DNA of 64,000 bases from Spirometra erinaceieuropaei (Eukaryota > Platyhelminthes > Cestoda > Diphyllobothriidea > Diphyllobothriidae), in contig CACRXP010000115.1 of the NCBI GenBank assembly GCA_902702965.1, positions 1,075,647-1,139,646 of the forward strand. The letters run 5' to 3'. Shown piece after piece: positions 50,599 through 62,350 of the stretch. Both the position numbers and the translations under genes were made by a program. A model generated the notes under the pieces. The model was not told the DNA's origin and made no database searches. It saw nothing but the letters and a program-made list of their open reading frames with translations. The stretch's first letter is position 1. The number at the start of each line of letters is the position of its first letter.

Positions 50599-53500
50599 AT
50601 TTGGCGACATCTGATCCTCTTCCATTTTCTACTCATGCAATGCCTGTCCTGGACTTCAGTTAAAATTTGCTAATATAAAAAGCAATCAGTCACCTGATGA
50701 TTCGAAGCCTAAATTAAAGGGCAACAAAAGTATCCCTCTGTTCGCGCTCTTCGCTATTTGCGGTTTTTGTACAGCAACTTTTTCTTACTTTGAAAACAGA
50801 GCGCACTCAACGAATGTATCATGTCTTTCGACAATAAACTCCCGCAAAGCCAAACAACTAGACGAAGTAACGATCATTTAGCTCGAGAGTGAGTGTGAGA
50901 ACGTAGACGGCACATAAAAGAAGAGAAAAAATCTCGGATGCTTCAAAAGGCCAGGTCAGCCGTCAGTTTTCAAGCCGTTTTAACGCACTAAAAGGAACAT
51001 ACATTTTATTAGACTGCCGTGTCAGTTGGCCATAAGGTTATCCAATTTTCTTAAAAGTTGACTAACAGTCTCCAGCAGTGTTCGAATTTTCAGACGTTTT
51101 ATAAACGAAGGACACTTGAGCTTTCAATCCAAACGGTCGTTTTGTTACCCATTGGGACAACCAGGTAATCTCTTCGTAGTTAAGAGCAGCAAATTCACAC
51201 AGTCGTTATTGTTATTTGTTAGAAAAAGTACTGCTCTGGTTATTTGAGGCTTCGTCAGAAAAGGCGGAATTCGACATTATCTGACACGTATTCTAGCAGA
51301 GAAATTCCGGGCACAGAACGTGCGCTGCAACAGAAAGCTACCTCTGTGAAATTTTTTGCAGTTTTAAGTCACTGAAATACTGACTTGAACTAGTGGGATT
51401 ATAACTGAGAGGGCGTATGCTTTATTTTGAAAGTTTTACCACAAAATCTTCAGCAAAATAGGCTTTTATTCACAATCCGTAAATTTGGGTAGGCAAAATA
51501 AATAACGACCAAAAATCCCAAGGGATTCTTAATGTCTGAAAACTGCAATTGTCAACATCACGAAGAGAAACTGTTGAGTAAGTTGTAAAATTTCCGCCAA
51601 ATTTTGCTTCCTTTGAAACGAGGCAGCATAGTGTGCGAATGGCTTCATTAGTGTAATTCATACAATTGAAGGAGGGAAAAAACAACATATTATCAATTAA
51701 AAGTGCTCACTAGAGCTAAGAAAATTTTTATGTGAGCAGAGAGCAGGAAAAATTGCGGCTTAATTTCAAAAGCCTGCCGTTGAGATCCTGCGTAGGCGCC
51801 TCTCAAACAGAGACAGAATATCCGACGAGCTAAAATGAATTAAGAGCAGCCCTAACAGCAAAGTGATCCTCTGTTTAATATCTTTCATTAGGAAATGGGA
51901 GGGGGAATTTTCGACTTTTGGAATTATGCTTATTTTTCGACTGCTCTACCAATGCCACATGAGTCCGCGACGCGAGAATCTCCTGGTTCGGGACAAATGT
52001 AAAATAAGAAGCATCCTGAGACGAGCAATTCGTTGAAGTTTGGAAATACCTTCCAGCGGACTGAATTCCTCCGTGTTCGATTAAACGCAATGCAGAACGA
52101 TGGAAAAGTCGATGCTTACTTTCATAAAAAACATGGATAGGCACTGTACGATCGCTGTTTGCTTTGATTAAGCACCATGTAAAAATCGACCAGCACGGTT
52201 ATTATCTCTTTTATTTTGAATGAAATTTACTTCCGCGTTTTCAAAAGAAGCCGTTTAACCATGATAATTTAACTACTCTCGACGAGTATTCACAGAAGCA
52301 AGAAGACAATACTGCAATCGAAATTAATTGTTAATGATCGAGTAGTGGGAATTTTGTGGCTGAGTGGAGATAAAAAGCAGACTTTACACAATCTTAACCC
52401 TGCTCGAAGCTGAATCAAGGACAGATCGCCTTTATACGACCGGCGTAAACATCTCCGTTTGTCTCAAATGGTTTTTACAGAAATAAAAACGGTTTTTGTT
52501 TATTGCCCTGACAGGTGTTGTTTATTGTGGAATATTTTTTTCTAACTCTTCAGCCAGCGTCGTCAGGAGAAACGTCATTCATACGAGTAAGCCCCCTGGG
52601 CAAAGGTGGCTTGTGGGTGTCGTTCGAGCAGCCCGAGAGGCCACATAATGAAACCATTCTTAAATTGATACCTGAATTCAGTCAATCATCCTATACTTGT
52701 TTTTCGCTCCCAACAGCAGACATGCTTTTCTAAAGTCCGCTTCATGCAAAAGGTCAATAAGATTAGCAGAATTGCAAAGGTTATTATTTAAAAAGTCAAA
52801 GAAATAACAACACTTCTGATAAATCACTACAGAGTGAGATTGGGGGGAGGGTAATCATACAGATCAACAGCGTTTTAATTGTCAATACTTTGTTACTAGT
52901 GGAATTCTGAAGTAATTATTTAATTGTACTGGATTAATGGGCATAAACGACCACACATATTTTTTGCACTCGCTGTATATGTCTATTTAGTAGTGATTGT
53001 TTGCTTTGCATCTATGCGCTATGCTTAAAATGCCACTATTCATTCCTAAAAAGTGCTTCCCGATTTAAATTGACAAGACGAATCGTTACAAATTCATTTG
53101 CTATGTCACACAATAATACTATCTACGAGACTCTTTCGTTGTTTATAAGCACTGCCTTCCGTATATTTCTGCATACTCACGACGCCAGTCGCCGTAAATT
53201 ACATGCAGGCTTCACTGAAAAGTAAGCGTCCGCATTTTTGAAGCGCCTTCTGGTCCTTATCCTGTTTACTAACTCTCTCGTTGTCTGGTGTCCAGGTGTC
53301 CAATGCAATTAAATAAGTTTTTCGTGTATGCACATTGTATATCGGTTGCAACCATTGGTCAGCTTGCCTTTTCAAATATGGAAATACTGCATAACTATTC
53401 CATTTGTTTTTAATTTAGGAGGATTTCAAAACGATGCTAGGGATAATGCTGGACTAAGGGAGTACAGCTCAGATTGACTAATTTTTCGAGCAGGTTTAAA

Positions 53501-54165
53501 AATTGGAAATAAAATAAGCGCGCGAGGTTGCTTTAATATATCGTAAAATGGAGAAATCGCGCCAAATTCATAACTCTATTTATGTTTATAATTTTATAAG
53601 TAAAACTGCCAAGCTACAATCTATTGTCTGTGCGCGGCAAAGAAACAATTAGTTGAGGATTGCGCGAACAGCAACACCACCGTCGTGAACCTACGGTATG
53701 AACGTGCGACACTTGTGCGTTGAACTATCGTGAATAATGTAAAATATTGCCCGGATGAAAACACATATCATTAGCAGAGTCGTTTAAGAAGCTGCTTGCT
53801 CTAGAGTCTTTATCATAGACAGACTTTTACTCAAATAAACTCGGAAGTAATGTACTTTACAATGCGAATGCGATTGTCCCAATAGCGGGTTGCAATTGAT
53901 TCACTCGCGTGAAAGAAACTAGTATTGGATTTTGCAAAGGAAGATCAATTCAAATCACGGAATAATACAAAATATTAGATGGGCACCTATTAGGCAGTCC
54001 TGCCAAAACTCAAATTGAGCTGGAAAGAAGACATCGATTACTTACCGCATTTTAAGTGTCAATCTAGCTGAGAATTCAAAAAAGGTAACAGTAGGGTGTA
54101 TGACTCCACAGAACTAGTGATTCAAAAATGTACACAAAAATCCAGCGTGACTGTGAACATCGCTT
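50599..54165. other. Anonymous DNA, nothing recognised
   Basis: Frames of 72-89 codons at 51470-51688, 51875-52144, 52515-52733 and 53001-53225 lack motifs. AT-rich. No retroelement motif or RNA was seen. Confidence 0.45.
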
Positions 54166-54169
54166 ACTA

Positions 54170-54480
54170 TCAATTGTTGTCATTAGTCGAAATTTCCGTG
54201 CCTTCCTGACTAAATAAAAACCTACCAGCAGCGGTTTATTCAGTCTGTTATTTTTTGAAAATTTGTTTTTTATGTTTTTAAAATAATCGCGCTCACTGTT
54301 TTGTCAATTACTGGCGTACCATGAGACCGTCGGCAGAAGCTTATGTTTTGTTCTCTGTCCTACGTGTGTTGCCGCTTCCGTAAAACCCTCTCCAACACTA
54401 TTCAATGCAGGACACAGTCCACATGCTAGCTCAAGTTAAAAGAGTTGTACACCCTGCCGTTTCCAATTGATGTGTCCAGA
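54170..54480 (+). repeat. Dispersed repeat R4, copy 3
   Basis: AGCGGTTTATTCAGTCTG matches GACGGTTTATTCAGTGTG at 6139. CTGGCGTACCATGAGACCGTCGGCAGAAG, GTGTGTTGCCGC and CACAGTCCACATGCTAGCTC match the landmarks of copies 1 and 2. Confidence 0.55.
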
Positions 54481-55559
54481 TGTGAACAGATCTTGGATGT
54501 GACATATCAGTTCCTACATTTGACTGAATAATATAAAATTGGGCAAGTGCGAGTAATTTAAATAATTTCAACTAAACCATGTGAGAACCTACAGGGCCAA
54601 AGTTACTATTCACAACATGCCACTTTGGTAGTAGAAAAATGCGTAAATAACTAGGAATTCATTAAACCTTGGACATATGCTGGACAAAAGTGGCATTTTG
54701 ATTATTTTTAAGGGTGGAGTATGCCGTCTGTCGGAGAAGTAACTTGCACCAGGTACTTCAACAGACAACCTGACTGTCCGCGGGGTGTGCCCCATACCAG
54801 CCCCTAACGTTGCAATTTCGGGAACTACTTCGCCGACAGTTATAGAAGGTTGTCAATCGCTCAATGTGCGCTTTTGGGACGTCTGACTCCATTTCATTTG
54901 CTTGTCTAGAAGTAAGACCTCACCGCAGGAGCTAATGCTCTTTCAGACATTGGACCTGAACTCGCATAACAACTGTTAGTTCTTTGCCTGTTTGTATGCA
55001 ACTTTTCGTATGGACCGTTCGTCTTCTATTACCTTATTCTGAGGTAGCACGTTAGGTTCTCCACTGTCCATTATCCTATAGTGACCTTGAGGCGAAAGCA
55101 CAGCGTACACTCAGCAAGAAAATTTGCAAGCTGTTGCAAGTTTTAAGAAAAATGTTGCATTTTCTCGAATCCAACACGTAGCTGACAGGTTTATTGTCAA
55201 CATTCGATATGCGTGACAGATCGTTTGCGCAAATGCCATAAAATTAGGCGACAATTCTCTTGGTGCTACTTTTACCCTGCTCGGCGTACCCGGCCGACGT
55301 ATTCAGTAACTTATGGAAGGATCTTTATGCATAACCTGTCAATAATTAACTTATGGGTGTTTTCAGCGATTGGCATTAGCATCTCAAATATCCTTTAACG
55401 TCTTAACTGGTAGACTCATGCTAATTTCATCTGGTTTCGTTTACATTCATTACTGGTCATCTATGCTATACATATGGCCGATCGTGTTATGATAGGCACT
55501 CGTCCCGTTGTGCCTTTGAGCTCTATCTTTCTCGAGCCCAACAAACAGCCAAGCAATGT
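54481..55559. other. No recognisable gene
   Basis: Two 61-codon frames without motifs. Nothing assignable. Confidence 0.45.
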
Positions 55560-55722
55560 CATATGACATAGGCAGAGTAGCATTACCGACAAGGACAAGG
55601 GAGACTGAAATGGCCATTTCTGACTCATACCCAATCCCAAAATGTGGAACACCTGGGCTCAATCTAACAGCCTGTTGGTTTGAAGTTCAACGCCCTTAGC
55701 CACTGAGCCACGGGCTTATTGT
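55560..55722 (-). mobile_element. SINE-like repeat with tRNA-like head, copy C
   Basis: The minus strand begins GCCCGTGGCTCAGTGGCTAA-GGGCG, the best A-box in the family (TGGCTCAGTGG). It then has a weak B-box (AGATTGAGCCC) and the shared body CATTTTGGGATTGGGTATG and CAGAAATGGCCATTTCAGTC. Overlapping short frames in this span are incidental. Confidence 0.6.
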
Positions 55723-58700
55723 CTTTTCCGTTGTGATGCGGAATATACAATGGTAGACGGGTGCTCAGCGACCGTGTAATGAAACTATCTATATAATGAG
55801 CCTCTTTACGGCTTCTGGTTGGGCTCGACAGTGGGCCCTAAGGCACAACAGGACGAGTAACGTCCGTAACAAGATCGGTAGGCGTCCCCTATCATAGGTA
55901 TGAATGCAAAATAAGCGAGAAACATTGCTGTTTTATTGTAGCTGCATTCGTTTTCCTCCCTTCTCTTCGATGGCATATGTACGTAATGTATTTTAAGCTT
56001 TTTTGCAGTTAATGCCTATTAAAGTGTCTGCTTTTGGAAAAAATATCTGCCTTTCGGGAAATACGCATGAATAGGAGACGTCACTTCATCATTTATACTT
56101 ACGGTACATCTTCTAACACAGCGGTTATTTATTGAAGTAGGATCGAATTACTACCCATGTAATAGGGACATGCGTTGCGTTAGTACAGAGGCGAGGTGGA
56201 AAGGAAGAGGCTAAGATTTCTGCCCAGTCGTTCTGCCCGGTTTCGGGAGATTACCGAATACTTTCTTCAAATATGATGGCCTAACATTCAGATGTCAAAC
56301 AACTAGTGAGACTCCAGATAGACCACACAATAGGGAGCCCGTTGTAGGAGGACTCTATACAGTACGGTGAGGGTTAAATGATGCCGGTTCAAACGACGCA
56401 GAAATGGACTTAGTAAACTCGATATGCATGTCAGTCTCATTCAAGGTAAAGTGCATCAATTTTAAAACATGATGACATTTCTCAGTCATAATTGACTTAA
56501 TTGTCTGGAAGTAAATCGCACCCTATGAGGATGACACTATTCTTCAAACAAAGTCAGTAAAAACAGCCAAATGTTATTCTAATCAGACGCGTGTAAACGT
56601 TCTAAATAACATTACTTGTTTGGTCGACGCATGTTGAGATGATACTGCGTGAAACGTTTGGCATGAGTGTTCTCAAAATTGAGTCGTCACGTAAGAATTG
56701 ACTGAAACGCGCAATGGGAGTTCCACGACAAAGGCTTACTTTACATTAGCAAGCTCTAGTTTGGTAAAAGGCTGCAATAACATCCTATGCGTGATGCTTT
56801 AAATTACTTCACTTCATTTGCATACGAGCCCTGATTAGGTTCGCGTGCCCCTAGGGACATTACTCTGGGTGCATTCAATTTACAGTCGCTTTTTGGTAGA
56901 CACGGATATAGGAACAACTAGTGTGTCAGCAAACCGCAGATGGCGTTTGTCAAATTTTAGACTCCAAATCTATGTCGTAAACGTTAAGACGTTTGCACCA
57001 CAGAGTAACACAATAAAATTCACTTTACTGGCGTGGAGAATTTTGACAGACCGCTTCAGGGTTAGAAAAAATATGCGCAGTTGCCGATTGTGTATGTGTA
57101 GCAGTCGAAATATTCGAAAGTGAGGAGGATCTGGGCTTTTATAAGTATACAACAACATTTGGGGTTCACGGTAATTCATAAAAGCCTTCATAACTTATTC
57201 TTTCGAATTAACGTGTGCTGCTCCGTTTACGGCCTTATGCAACTAAAATGGACGGAAAACAGTTTCCTATTATATTTGTGTCTGATTTATGCAGGATGTC
57301 TTCTGGTTCCTAGCAGGAAGAGTCTCGCAAGAATGACAAGTGTATATTTGATAACGCGGCTATTTCACAATAGTTGCTTGTATTGGGCTGAAATGTTCAC
57401 TGCAATTTCGGGTCTGATATTAAACTTCATGTTCCGGAGACCTATCTCTATGTCTTGCACCTTAACATTTCTGAAATTTTTCGCCCGATTATCTACACCG
57501 TAGATATTATTATGTTTTAAATTTTTGCTGCATACCATTATACTATTCATTATCACCATATTTCACATATCACCATACATATTATTTTGCGCAACATTTT
57601 ACTATAAATAATATGATTTTTCCGTCAATTTTCAGGAGGGGAAATACGAGTTTCAGCATTTAAGTCGCAAATTGCATAATCAATCCTTATGTATTTTCTA
57701 TGGAATAAAGTCCTCATTACTGATTTTTGCATATTTATCCACTGAAAAATTATATATATATTGTATAATTACAGCCTTACATTCTTTTAATTCCCCCCTG
57801 AAAGAAGCATAGGTATTTACGGAAAATATTTCAGAAATTAGAAAGCGATCCCACCTTCTTATGCTTTAACATGTCGACCAGCAGTTACTCTTGGCTTTGT
57901 TTCTTTTCTGAATTATTCCAAGCAGCAATGCATTTGAGGTATTAGTTTGCGGGCGCATAGATTACTTTGTGAAAACATTTTAGAGGATTAAACTCAGGTA
58001 GTAATCTTTTATCGACTTTGTCATACCACAATTTCGAACACGTTATGCTTTCAAAAGGTATTTGTGGGATTTCTGCAGAAGACATCATTTTGGTTCAAAA
58101 GCCGTTTCAAAGCTTACTTGTCCAATGAGATTCGAGGCTTACTTTAAAGCATTGGGAAGATTAAAGACTTTCATGTTCTATCCGAGTGCAATTTGAAAAG
58201 TAACTTTTTATTTGAATAATTTCGCAAAGAGTGAAACGTAGTCCTCGACTAAACAACACTATTGCGTCCTTTCAGTTGTTTAGTAGTGAATATGGAAACC
58301 TAGGCTTATAGTTTTTTCTAGCACCCTTTGCATTGTGAATCAGTCGACACTGGTGTCCGACCGATGACTTCTGAGTAGTAAGAGGTGATTCCACATCAGC
58401 TGCTGAATTTAAATTTAAATCGTCCTACCAAATTTTGAACCAAACCTGTGTCCCGGAGTATTTACAGTAAATTTTGCCATTCGTTTCTAGGGAATAGAAA
58501 AAACGAGCAAGAAAAATTCGAAAATATACCAGAAAGCGTTTGAAGAACAGCAGAGGAGCCAGCGCTGGACATCTAAAGCGCTTCTCTCGGTTTTTGACTA
58601 TTACTCGTGCTGTCAGTATAGTGGGTCGGTCCACATAGTGGGGAACACAATCATAAGTCATATGCCAAAGCATAGTATGCTAAAACCTAACTAAGATCAA

Positions 58701-61700
58701 TCCCGCTCATATGCAGAGTGCACTGTTTAAGAATAAATAGCCAATCTTGCAAAGAAAAATGTTTCAGTTGATTTCCCAAAACTCTAGTCATAATATATTG
58801 TGTAGACTCACATGAAATCTCTTTCCTGCAATAATACGTTTAAATGAACGTCGTACCCTTACGGATCGCATTTATGTTTAACATCTTTTACCAATCTCTC
58901 CACACATAAACTCGGAGTCGATATTTTACTTCTTGCTGTTGTTTGTCGACTAATGTCTGCGTCAAGAAGTCCTTTTTTAAACCCGCATAGTCTGTAACAG
59001 TCGCCCGCAGAAGAACACGTTTGCCAGTAAGCTGATAACCTGGTCAGCGTGTAAGATTACTAGACACATGACGACACCCGAGATCACGAATAATCCCGTT
59101 AGTACAACCTTTACTCTCGCAGGGCCCAAACCCTTAATATTCAAATTATTTGTTTCCTTTAATCGCACGACTTGACAAAAACGTTTTTTGACGGAGTTTA
59201 AAAAAACAAATGCTACACCCATTGCGTCTACAGATCAGCGCCGTTTTGGACTATACGTGTCCTTTTTCGAGTGCATTTAAAACAACTGACTTGATAGATG
59301 CTCAAGTAGTCTATTTCGATTGAGGGTATATGAAAATATTTTGATCAATATTTCTCAGTCATCAAATGCACTAACTGTTTGCGTAAGGCTTACAATATTG
59401 ACAGGATTTCAGTAAGAATTAAAGACCTGATTTAACAATTTACGACGATTAGGTCAGAATAGAGTTCAAAATTTCTTTGTGTGAGCCGAGTTGTTGATTT
59501 TTGTGTGAACGTAGTGTAAGTAGCTGAAGAAGTTGAAGCCTTAAAAGTGGACATGCTTCAGTGGATGTCGATGCTTCTGAAAACGAAACTGCCGACATGC
59601 ACTAAAGTGCAATTTGTGTGCACATTTTATAAGACAACACGTATTTTGCAAGCTTTCTGTCCGCATGAAAGACACAATTCAATCCAAAATTATTTTAGTT
59701 GTAGAAAATCTAAGGCATTTGCATAATTTAGTCAGTCTAATGACATCGAGTTGATGCCCGCAGACTGCAAAAAAGATCCCTATCTGGAAAAAATTGTCAA
59801 TTAAAAAATGAAAGTTCTCTTATTAGCACTCTTGTGCCGTGAAATGCAAATTAAATCAGGAAGAAGGTTCGTGCGCGCTTCGATGTAGACAGCAAATGTG
59901 AAAATGTCTTCTTAAGCATCGCGAATGGATTAAAAAAGTTTGTGAATGAGACGACATTGGAAATAAATAAAGTTTTGATTTGAAAATCCGAGACAAATGT
60001 GATTGAGATGTTACACTTGTTCTGACCGGTCATAATATACTATGTACTTGAAACAACATTTGTACCGTATGAATTTGCAGCACGCATACTCAACAGAATT
60101 TATTTCAACAAACAAATTTCGCGACGGCTTATCAGCTGCAACTAATCGCTGCATAACAGAGATAACGAATGAGAAATATCCACAGTGACTTGAACTAATA
60201 CGGAGAAAATTGGTAAAAAACAGCATGGCCGTCACTTACTGCATTCAGGCAAAGTAATAAAAGTTCCAAATAAAAAAACACAACTTAGGGAAGAAAACGG
60301 GAAGTTACCACGCAGAGCGGGTGTGCGAATCAGAGGGATGAGATTTACAGGGGTTAACCATGTGGTCAAACTGTTTTCATACGTCGGATTTACTCCGTGT
60401 TCTTTCGGGCACGAACAACTTGGATGTTGAGCTATTTGAAGGCAGCCTACATACGGAGGGAAAAACCCATTCTATGCAAACAGTTAGACGGCATGATCAA
60501 CCCCAGTATGTCATGCTAACTCAGCCCTTTATTTGCACAACCTCTCTGCGTGCCAACTTCCCCATTTCCTTCCCTAATTTGTGTTTTTAAATTACAATTT
60601 TTGTATCAGTCTGCGTGCAGTAACCGATGACCTTGCGTCTGGTATTGATTTTCCCCGTGGAAGTTTAAATCTCTGAATATTTCTCATCCGTTATCTGTTT
60701 TATGCAGAAACAGGTTGCAGTTGATAAGCTGTCGAGAAATTCGTTTGTTCCAATGAAATATCTTGTACGGATGCTCAGCTGCCTTTATCTCCGTGCTGTT
60801 TCATCCTCGAAAAATCCAGTTAATTTTAATTAAAAAACGGAAATGCAAGGTACACGGAGCTTAATTAAACGGTTTTAATCTACAAGGGCTTTCTATGAGG
60901 TTTTTTAAGAAAGAAGAATCGGGGAAACGCATTGACAAATGTTATTTGGTTCCTCAAAGTCATTGCTTCAAACATTTCACGTCAGAAGCGTATGATAATG
61001 ACTGAGAACCAGAACAAATTGTTATTTTTTTAGGTTTTTGCACTCATGTAGAATAACGTAGTCAGATATAATAACAATATTCAAGCAAGCACCAGTTATA
61101 GGAGCATATGACAATGATAAGCAAATCAGGTTTAAAAGTAAATGCACAGGGATCTGTACGCTTGCGACAAATCGATACATAAACCGACTGATTTCTTATC
61201 CGAAGGTCCGGGTTCGTCTTAAGGCAGTTGATGACCTGTCCTGTTTTCGATGTGGGCCTTTTTTCTAGGTGACAACGAATTTAAACATGTGAAGGCTTTT
61301 AATGTGTGGGTAGTCACTTGTAATAATTCGTCACCCCGTTTAAAAGCCAACTTAGACTCGTTTATGCGCGATCCGAAAATACACCCTGTCTGACGTGTTT
61401 AGTTGTAAATAATGTTTTGGCGGGAGATACGGTACCCTGTAGTCAACTGCCAGGTGGGATTTAGTTTGTTTTCGAATTTAATGACCGTGACACGCCTGGT
61501 GGCCTTCAATCGCTGACCAATGCGCTCTATCGCCTCTGCAACATCCCAACGGTATGATAATGTATGTCATATCATGGTCAGCGGCTTCGCTGGAGTCAGC
61601 TGGGTACCAAGGACGTAATCACCGGCTCATGAACATGCTCGGAAGGCCATTCTACATTACCTAGTCGTGTGATTTAACTTCTGGTTTGCTGTAGTCAGTC

Positions 61701-61849
61701 TAGCCTCCTTTTAAAAGTGGGTAAGGTTCGATTATGCTGTCTTGGTACCAAGTGTAAACGAAGTGTGGGAATTAAAGGTAAAGTAATCCAAAGAGGGATG
61801 CTGAAATCGTTAGCGGAGAAGAGAGCCGAGGCTGAAACGGTAAAAGCAA
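55723..61849. other. Long anonymous AT-rich stretch
   Basis: About 6 kb without a recognisable gene or well-supported repeat. The longest frame is 127 codons (57120-57503, plus), Leu- and Phe-rich with no motif and probably chance. Weak echoes of TIR-1 arms near 57960-58140 were too diverged to call. Confidence 0.4.
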
Positions 61850-62350
61850 CCTGATGTATGACAAATCTATTGCAAGATTAAAGGAGGCCTAGAACCCCCG
61901 AAATATCCCTGCCCTAACGATAAATCTACCCGTAACCCCATAGGTAAGCCATATCATTGACGTAATTATAAACCCAACGCCAACTCCAAGCTTAAAACTA
62001 AACCTAATCCAAAAGCCATCACAATACCTAACCCTAACCCTAAGCCTGAACTTTACTCTGATTAAACTCCTAACCCTAACCTTAACACAACCCTAACTCC
62101 AACCGTAAAACTGAACTCAAACCTCAGCGACAATCCAAACCCTAAATCGAACTGGAACCATTAAACCTAAAACAAATCCTAACCCCTTACTTAATTCACA
62201 GGAGTATACTAACCCAAACCATAAAACTAACCCTGTCTCTAGACCGACACACCAGAGCGCCCTTTCCGTCTCGTCTTGGGCTACTTTCCCACTTACGATT
62301 TCAGCATCTTCCTCCAGGTCACTTTACTAGCAATGCCCACAGTGTGCTAA
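61850..62350. repeat. CCCTAA-rich interspersed repeat with conserved flanks, copy 2
   Basis: The core (about 61900-62250) has many degenerate CCCTAA units including CCTAACCCTAACCCTAAGCC. Left flank ATGACAAATCTATTGCAAGA and right flank CCGTCTCGTCTTGGGCTAC and TTTCAGCATCTTCCTCCAGG are the counterparts of the flanks at 15585 and 15940-16000. Confidence 0.7.

Noticed and set aside
57120..57503. 127-codon plus-strand frame
   Set aside because: Leu/Phe-rich in an AT-rich stretch with no domain, splice context or repeat support.
61900..62250. True telomere or subtelomere boundary
   Set aside because: The units are degenerate, the tract is short, and the same flanks occur at 15.6 kb, so it is a dispersed element.
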